DNA from: Pedobacter sp. UBA2067
GTDB lineage: Bacteria; Bacteroidota; Bacteroidia; Sphingobacteriales; Sphingobacteriaceae
Reading direction: 5' to 3'
NCBI GenBank assembly: GCA_002333205.1
Contig: DDAD01000140.1
Location: 46,363-57,662, forward strand
Length of the DNA: 11,300 nt
In this document: piece after piece, positions 7,438 to 11,300 of the stretch
Position numbering within the stretch: the first letter of the stretch is position 1
Layout: every line of letters starts with the position of its first letter
Position numbers and translations under genes: made by a program
The notes under the pieces: generated by a model
The model's database searches: none
The model's input: only the letters and a program-made list of their open reading frames with translations
Told to the model about the DNA's origin: nothing

Positions 7438-8130
7438 ATGAAATTTGGCGTAGTAGTTTTCCCCGGTTCCAATTGCGATCAGGACGTAATTTATGTTTTA
7501 GAGCATATTCTTGGTCAGGAAGTTGTTCGTTTATGGCATAAAGATCATGATTTGCAAGGTGCAGATTTTATCATTTTGCCAGGTGGATTTTCTTTCGGCG
7601 ATTACCTGAGATCAGGTGCAATTGCTCGTTTTTCTCCGATTATGCAGGAAGTGGTGCGCTTTGCCAATAATGGCGGTTACCTGATGGGGATCTGTAATGG
7701 ATTTCAAATCCTTGCAGAGGCGAATCTTGTTCCAGGTGCGCTATTGCACAATGAAAACAGAAAGTTTATCTGCAGAAACAGCTACCTGAAGGTTGCGACA
7801 ACCAACAGTATGCTGACCCGACTTGCTAATCCGGATAAGTTATTAAAGATTCCTGTTGCACATGGTGAAGGCCAATATTTTGCGCACGAGGATACGATTA
7901 AAATGCTGAATGATACGGACAGCGTTTTATTCAGATACTGTGATGCCAATGGCGACATGAGCTCAGAATCTAACCTGAATGGCTCTATCGGCAACATCGC
8001 AGGTGTTTGTAATGCCGGCCGCAATGTGTTCGGCTTAATGCCACACCCGGAGCGTGCTGCAGACCCTATATTAGATAATCAGGATGGCCTAATTATATTT
8101 GAATCCATTCTTGGAATGGTGAATGCGTAA
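7438..8130 (+). CDS. purQ: Phosphoribosylformylglycinamidine synthase, glutaminase subunit
   Basis: PurQ is the class I glutamine amidotransferase subunit of FGAM synthase (fourth step of purine synthesis). It hydrolyses glutamine and passes ammonia to PurL, in a complex with PurS. At 230 residues it has the length of a stand-alone subunit, not the large fused PurL. The Cys nucleophile is C86 in GICNGFQ (84-90), and the His/Glu partners are H203 and E205 in PHPERA (202-207). The N terminus FPGSNCDQD (8-16) and LPGGFSFGDYLRSGAIA (47-63) are standard for the family. purL and purS are not in the window. The 3' end overlaps coaX by 8 nt (ATGCGTAA). The start at 7438 gives the canonical N terminus and lies just after a strong -7 box. 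Confidence 0.97.
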   Translation: MKFGVVVFPGSNCDQDVIYVLEHILGQEVVRLWHKDHDLQGADFIILPGGFSFGDYLRSGAIARFSPIMQEVVRFANNGGYLMGICNGFQILAEANLVPGALLHNENRKFICRNSYLKVATTNSMLTRLANPDKLLKIPVAHGEGQYFAHEDTIKMLNDTDSVLFRYCDANGDMSSESNLNGSIGNIAGVCNAGRNVFGLMPHPERAADPILDNQDGLIIFESILGMVNA

Positions 8131-8866
8131 TCTTGCAATAGATATCGGTAATACAAACAGTAAGGTTGCTGTATTTGATGATGGGGCAGTACTTTTTCAT
8201 GAAGTTGTTTCGCACATCGAAGAAGAACGACTAAGCCATTTGATTTCAAATTACCGTATCGAGAATGCTATCCTTTCTAATGTAAACCATTCACAGGATG
8301 CCCTGGTGTCCTTTTTGCAAGCGAATACCCGATATATTCCGTTTTCGGTTGAAAAGAATACCGGAATTCAAAATAATTATAAATCACCTGCTACGCTTGG
8401 ACTGGATAGGTGGGCGAAATTGCTCGCTGTACACCGACTATTTGCAGCACAAGCCTGCCTGATCATAGATATGGGTACTTGTATTACTTACGATTACCTG
8501 TCTGCTGTGGGCAGCTATGATGGCGGAAGCATTAGTCTTGGTATTCAGATGCGCTTTAACGCTTTGGCGCACTATACCGGAAAGTTACCGCTGATCGAAT
8601 GGAATAGGGATGAGGCCATCCCTGCCGGTACGGATACGCAGACTGCGATCCTGTCTGGTGTGTTGCAAGGGGTAAAAAGTGAACTGGAAGGATTTATAAA
8701 TCAAAGATATAAAGACGATAGTACGTTGAAAATCATGGTTACAGGTGGAGATTCGAAGTTCTTGCTGGAGCAGTTTAAAAACAGCATCTTTGCGGCGCAG
8801 ATCACTCATGATCCATACCTGGTACTTAAAGGATTAAATGAAGTCATTGCATTTGAATATGTTTAA
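8123..8866 (+). CDS. coaX: Type III pantothenate kinase
   Basis: CoaX phosphorylates pantothenate with ATP, the first step of CoA synthesis; type III enzymes belong to the ASKHA fold, are not inhibited by CoA and usually need a monovalent cation. The 247 residues are typical length. Motifs: phosphate loop DIGNTNS (7-13); pantothenate-site segment NNYKSPATLGLDRW (84-97); DMGTCITYD (116-124), whose D116 aligns with the conserved catalytic Asp; GGSISLGIQMRFNAL (134-148); and TGGD (207-210). In the GGSIS-L-G loop the usual Pro is Leu at 139. The gene starts inside the purQ 3' end and its stop overlaps the next start codon (ATGTTTAA), so it should be translated from the purQ message by coupling. 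It most likely supplies this cell's CoA, but other kinases cannot be excluded from one window. Confidence 0.96.
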   Translation: MRNLAIDIGNTNSKVAVFDDGAVLFHEVVSHIEEERLSHLISNYRIENAILSNVNHSQDALVSFLQANTRYIPFSVEKNTGIQNNYKSPATLGLDRWAKLLAVHRLFAAQACLIIDMGTCITYDYLSAVGSYDGGSISLGIQMRFNALAHYTGKLPLIEWNRDEAIPAGTDTQTAILSGVLQGVKSELEGFINQRYKDDSTLKIMVTGGDSKFLLEQFKNSIFAAQITHDPYLVLKGLNEVIAFEYV

Positions 8867-10193
8867 AAAGATAAATTATACCGCAGCTGTATTAGCACTG
8901 CTTTTCGGCACCGCGGCAAAAGCCCAGGTTACCACACAATCACCATATTCGAGATATGGGCTTGGGAATATTAAACCACTGATCTTACCGCAATACAAGG
9001 CGATGGGTGGTGTTTCTACTGCGATTTTTAGTCCGACAGGTTACAGCAATATCAACATGCAGAATCCGGCATCCTATGCTGGTATTTCGTTGACCACCGC
9101 TGACATTGGTGCCAGCGGTACGATCATGAACCTTAAGAAAGGGGATGCAAGCGAGCGTAGTTTCAATGGTACGTTGAACCATGTGACACTTGCTTTTCCG
9201 GTAACACGAGGTTCGGCCTTGAGTATTGGTGTGCTTCCATATACCGAACTTGGTTATGAGTTTTCCAATCGCGCAACGCTGACCTCACCAGGTGGAACCA
9301 GTACTGAACAGGTTGATTACCTCTATTCAGGAGAGGGTGGCTTGAATAAAGCTTATCTGGGTTATGGTTTTCAAATTGGCGACCACTTCCGTTTGGGGGC
9401 AAATGCAGAGTATATCTTCGGTAATCTGATGCAAACTGGTTCCTCTGAATTGGTAAACCAAACAGATGAGGCAGGTAATTCTAACGTGATTAATGCAAGG
9501 GTACAATCCAAGAATAGCATTGGTGGCCTGTCGTTCAGCTATGGAGCGCAGTATAACATTCCATTAAACACGAAAACATCCTTTACACTGGGTTATTCCG
9601 GATCCGCAGGATCGAACATCAATTCGAAGCGTTCTATTGTGGCAACGCAATACCTGAAGAATCCAGGAACAGGTGATGAAATGCCTGCTTTAGATACACT
9701 GTCGAACATGCAAAATCCATCTTCAAAGATGAAGTTGCCAATGATGCATAATTTTGGTATCTCCCTGCAGAAGTATAATGTATGGGTGATAGGTGCAGAT
9801 TACAGACGCGGTAAATGGTCTGACTTTTCTATCGGTGATGTAAATCAGCAGCTTCAGGATACTTACGGGTTTTCTGTTGGTGGACAGATCACACCAGATA
9901 TTACCTCCATCGGCAGTTACTGGAACAGGGTAGATTACCGTGTGGGTTTCAGTTATGATAAGACCTATGTACAACTGAACGATCAGGATATCAAGCAGTC
10001 TGCGATAAGCTTTGGTTTTGGCTTTCCTTTAGCACCATCACCTTCCAGAAGATCTTTCTATAAGATCAACTTTACGACGGAAGTTGGAAAAAGAGGGGCG
10101 CTGACAAATGGTTTGATTCAGGAGAACTTTGTAAACTTCCATTTAGGTTTTACGCTGAATGACCGTTGGTTCCAGCGATTCAAATTTGATTAA
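8859..10193 (+). CDS. Outer membrane beta-barrel protein (FadL/OMPP1-like, Bacteroidota type)
   Basis: 444 residues with a clear signal peptide (MFKKINYTAAVLALLFGTAAKA, cleavage likely before Q23). The N-terminal motif SPYSRYGLGN (28-37), then MGGVSTA and NPASYAG, marks a Bacteroidota barrel group distantly like OMPP1/FadL transporters. The rest alternates polar and hydrophobic residues with many Gly, Asn and aromatic residues, as in a barrel of 12 or more strands, and ends in WFQRFKFD. The ATG at 8838 would place seven polar residues before the signal peptide. I chose 8859 because it gives a clean signal sequence and an 8-nt overlap with coaX (8859-8866), just as coaX overlaps purQ. The substrate is unknown; hydrophobic compound uptake is known for FadL but unproven here. 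The lptC ATG overlaps its stop codon by one base. Confidence 0.85.
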   Translation: MFKKINYTAAVLALLFGTAAKAQVTTQSPYSRYGLGNIKPLILPQYKAMGGVSTAIFSPTGYSNINMQNPASYAGISLTTADIGASGTIMNLKKGDASERSFNGTLNHVTLAFPVTRGSALSIGVLPYTELGYEFSNRATLTSPGGTSTEQVDYLYSGEGGLNKAYLGYGFQIGDHFRLGANAEYIFGNLMQTGSSELVNQTDEAGNSNVINARVQSKNSIGGLSFSYGAQYNIPLNTKTSFTLGYSGSAGSNINSKRSIVATQYLKNPGTGDEMPALDTLSNMQNPSSKMKLPMMHNFGISLQKYNVWVIGADYRRGKWSDFSIGDVNQQLQDTYGFSVGGQITPDITSIGSYWNRVDYRVGFSYDKTYVQLNDQDIKQSAISFGFGFPLAPSPSRRSFYKINFTTEVGKRGALTNGLIQENFVNFHLGFTLNDRWFQRFKFD

Positions 10194-10762
10194 TGAGAAA
10201 AAGTCGTTTTCATCTTGGTCTGGTTGCATGCATAGGCATTATGGTGCTTCATGCCTGCAATGATGATGACCTGAAAAAGGTGGAAACGGTTAAACTACAA
10301 AAGGAGGCATTCAATGCCAATCGCACTTTTGGTGCAGAGGTAATCTACAGCGATTCAGCCAAAGTAAAAGCTAAGGGCTTTGCCCCAATCCTGGATAAAG
10401 TAACGCCTAAATCCGGCGGTAACTATCAGGAAATGCCCAAAGGGGTTAAGATTGAATTTTTCGATGAACTGCAGGCCTCCAAGGGCACGATTACATCGGA
10501 GTATGCAATCATGAAGGAGACCGAGCAGATTACGATCTTTCGCAAGAATGTGGTTGTGATCAACGCCAATCTCACGTTCAATACAGAAGAACTGGTATGG
10601 AATCAAAACTCCAAACAGTTCACTTCACCTAAGGGAATTATCACCAAACCTGATGGCACCGTCATCAATGCGATCAACTTCCAGGCACCCGAAGATTTCA
10701 GCACTGTAGCGTTCGAGAACGCTTATGGGGAGACCTATATCAAAGGCGATCTGACGCAATAA
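10193..10762 (+). CDS. lptC: LPS export protein LptC, lipoprotein type
   Basis: LptC links the LptBFG transporter in the inner membrane to the periplasmic LptA bridge that carries lipopolysaccharide outward. The 189 residues fit the family: an N-terminal export signal, then one beta-jellyroll of repeated short strands (about 45-185), including ITSEYAIMKETEQITIFRKN (99-118) and LTFNTEELVWNQNSKQF (126-142). Unlike the E. coli protein, which has a membrane helix, this one has a lipobox LHAC with Cys at 22 (His at -2 is unusual), followed by NDDD. In a typical inner-membrane LptC that acidic run is unexpected. The start ATG shares one base with the previous stop codon (TAATG). A hairpin wraps its stop codon. 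LptA and LptBFG genes are not seen in the window. Confidence 0.88.
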   Translation: MRKSRFHLGLVACIGIMVLHACNDDDLKKVETVKLQKEAFNANRTFGAEVIYSDSAKVKAKGFAPILDKVTPKSGGNYQEMPKGVKIEFFDELQASKGTITSEYAIMKETEQITIFRKNVVVINANLTFNTEELVWNQNSKQFTSPKGIITKPDGTVINAINFQAPEDFSTVAFENAYGETYIKGDLTQ

Positions 10763-10775
10763 AATTCGCCTTTTT
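10742..10775 (+). terminator. Hairpin terminator overlapping the lptC stop codon
   Basis: AAAGGCGA (10742-10749) pairs with TCGCCTTT (10766-10773) as an 8-bp stem with a 16-nt loop holding the lptC TAA (10760-10762). The T-run (10771-10775) completes a modest intrinsic terminator, although three of its bases also belong to the stem. The loop is long, which lowers confidence. Confidence 0.5.
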
Positions 10776-10848
10776 ACAAGGATATCAGGCTAATTTTTAA
10801 TTACTTATTCAAATACGATTATATATTTTCTTTTTTTCGCAAAAGTTG

Positions 10849-10855
10849 TATCTTG
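10849..10855 (+). promoter_or_regulatory. Possible -7 element (TATCTTG) for the isomerase gene
   Basis: TATCTTG, in the context GTATCTTGCG, is one T short of TAnnTTTG. It would place a start near 10860 and a leader of about 28 nt. An A-rich stretch (about 10864-10878) before the ATG fits Bacteroidota ribosome loading. No TTG is present at -33. The rest of the 10763-10887 gap is AT-rich and holds no other feature that I can support. Confidence 0.35.
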
Positions 10856-10887
10856 CGCCCTCTTAAAAAAAGTAAATAGATATTATT

Positions 10888-11300
10888 ATGGGTTTAATGA
10901 CATTTTTGCGTAATCGTGCAGGCTACATTTTGATTGGCGCCATCGGTTTCGCAATTGTTGCATTTTTATTAGGTGATGCGGTTAGTGCAGGAAAGCCATT
11001 CTGGGCGGAATCTCAGAGAGTTGTTGGAACCGTAGATGGGGAAGATATCAGCATTGAAGATTTCGGAAGAAAAGTAGAACAAACTGAAGCACAGTTCAGA
11101 CAACAATACGGTGGTGCTGCTAATCCGCAGATGCAAGCCATGGCGGTTGAAAATGTATGGAATGCTGAGGTTGCAAACGTTGTGCTTTCGAAAGAGTATA
11201 ACCGTCTGGGACTTTCGATTTCAGGCGATGAGCTGTTTGATCTTTATCAAGGCAGCAAGCCAAGTCCGCTTATTGTGCAATATTTCGGTAACCCACAACT
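10888..11300 (+). CDS. PpiD/SurA-like peptidylprolyl isomerase, N-terminal part (cut by window end)
   Basis: An open frame of 137 codons running off the window, starting MGLMTFLRNRAGYILIGAIG. It has one membrane helix (about 12-30) after a basic cytoplasmic end, then the periplasmic part: VVGTVDGEDISIEDFGRKVEQ (45-65), which matches the SurA/PpiD N-terminal chaperone domain opening (V-(G)-x-V-(D/N)-G-x-x-I), and the helical stretch AMAVENVWNAEVANVVLSKEYNRLGLSIS (84-112). Members of this family in Bacteroidota are long, membrane-anchored proteins with one or two parvulin domains, which lie beyond the window here. Its likely job is folding newly exported envelope proteins, such as the upstream barrel protein. 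It follows lptC after 125 nt and the hairpin, so it is probably transcribed separately. The ATG at 10888 gives the usual family N terminus; the nearby ATG at codon 4 is less likely. Confidence 0.88.
   Translation, partial: MGLMTFLRNRAGYILIGAIGFAIVAFLLGDAVSAGKPFWAESQRVVGTVDGEDISIEDFGRKVEQTEAQFRQQYGGAANPQMQAMAVENVWNAEVANVVLSKEYNRLGLSISGDELFDLYQGSKPSPLIVQYFGNPQ

Noticed and set aside
8838..8858. Earlier ATG for the outer membrane protein
   Set aside because: It would put seven extra residues before a signal peptide that is already complete from 8859.
1..11300. Mobile element, defence system, CRISPR array or tRNA
   Set aside because: No transposase, integrase, direct-repeat array, tRNA-like fold or anti-phage gene seen; the genes are intact core functions with even base composition.

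Overview
The window looks like chromosomal DNA of a Bacteroidota member, most likely a Sphingobacteriaceae (Pedobacter-like) species. The grounds are: families largely confined to Bacteroidota (DUF4834, DUF6427, a 'SPYSRYGLGN' outer-membrane barrel protein, a lipoprotein-type LptC, a PpiD/SurA-like isomerase starting 'MGLMTFLRNRAG'); promoters of the Bacteroidota type (TAnnTTTG) instead of a -35/-10 pair; and almost no Shine-Dalgarno sequences. There are no tRNAs, rRNAs, CRISPR arrays, insertion sequences or phage genes, and nothing resembling a defence island. It reads as a conserved core region with every gene intact.

Layout. At 1-120 is the 5' part of upp (uracil salvage) on the minus strand, divergent from everything else. 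All remaining genes are on the plus strand. Block 1 (199-2801) is uvrB, a YwbE-family gene 1 nt behind it, and a small DUF4834 membrane protein. Block 2 (2883-7382) holds three envelope genes with gaps of about 20 nt: a YfhO-family multi-pass membrane protein, a soluble GT28/MJ1255-like glycosyltransferase, and a DUF6427 multi-pass membrane protein. Block 3 (7438-10762) is purQ-coaX-outer membrane protein-lptC, in which each gene overlaps the next by 8, 8 and 1 nt. It begins at a good TAnnTTTG promoter that would give a leaderless purQ message, and it ends at a probable hairpin terminator folded around the lptC stop codon. A PpiD-like isomerase (from 10888, cut by the window end) then starts after its own upstream region.

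How the genes work together. Block 3 couples purine synthesis (PurQ) and the first step of CoA synthesis (CoaX) to outer membrane building (barrel protein, LptC); the following isomerase probably folds envelope proteins. Block 2 looks like a small glycan or glycolipid cassette: a cytoplasmic glycosyltransferase between two polytopic membrane proteins, one from a family linked to envelope glycosylation in Firmicutes. Its substrate cannot be read from the sequence.

The items most worth a second look are the uncharacterised YfhO-GT-DUF6427 cassette, the leaderless or near-leaderless starts of purQ and uvrB, a 24-nt near-perfect palindrome just before yfhO, a hairpin at the yfhO/glycosyltransferase junction, and an acidic run after the lipobox Cys of LptC that resembles the Bacteroidota surface-export signal. 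I found no convincing new defence or mobile system.
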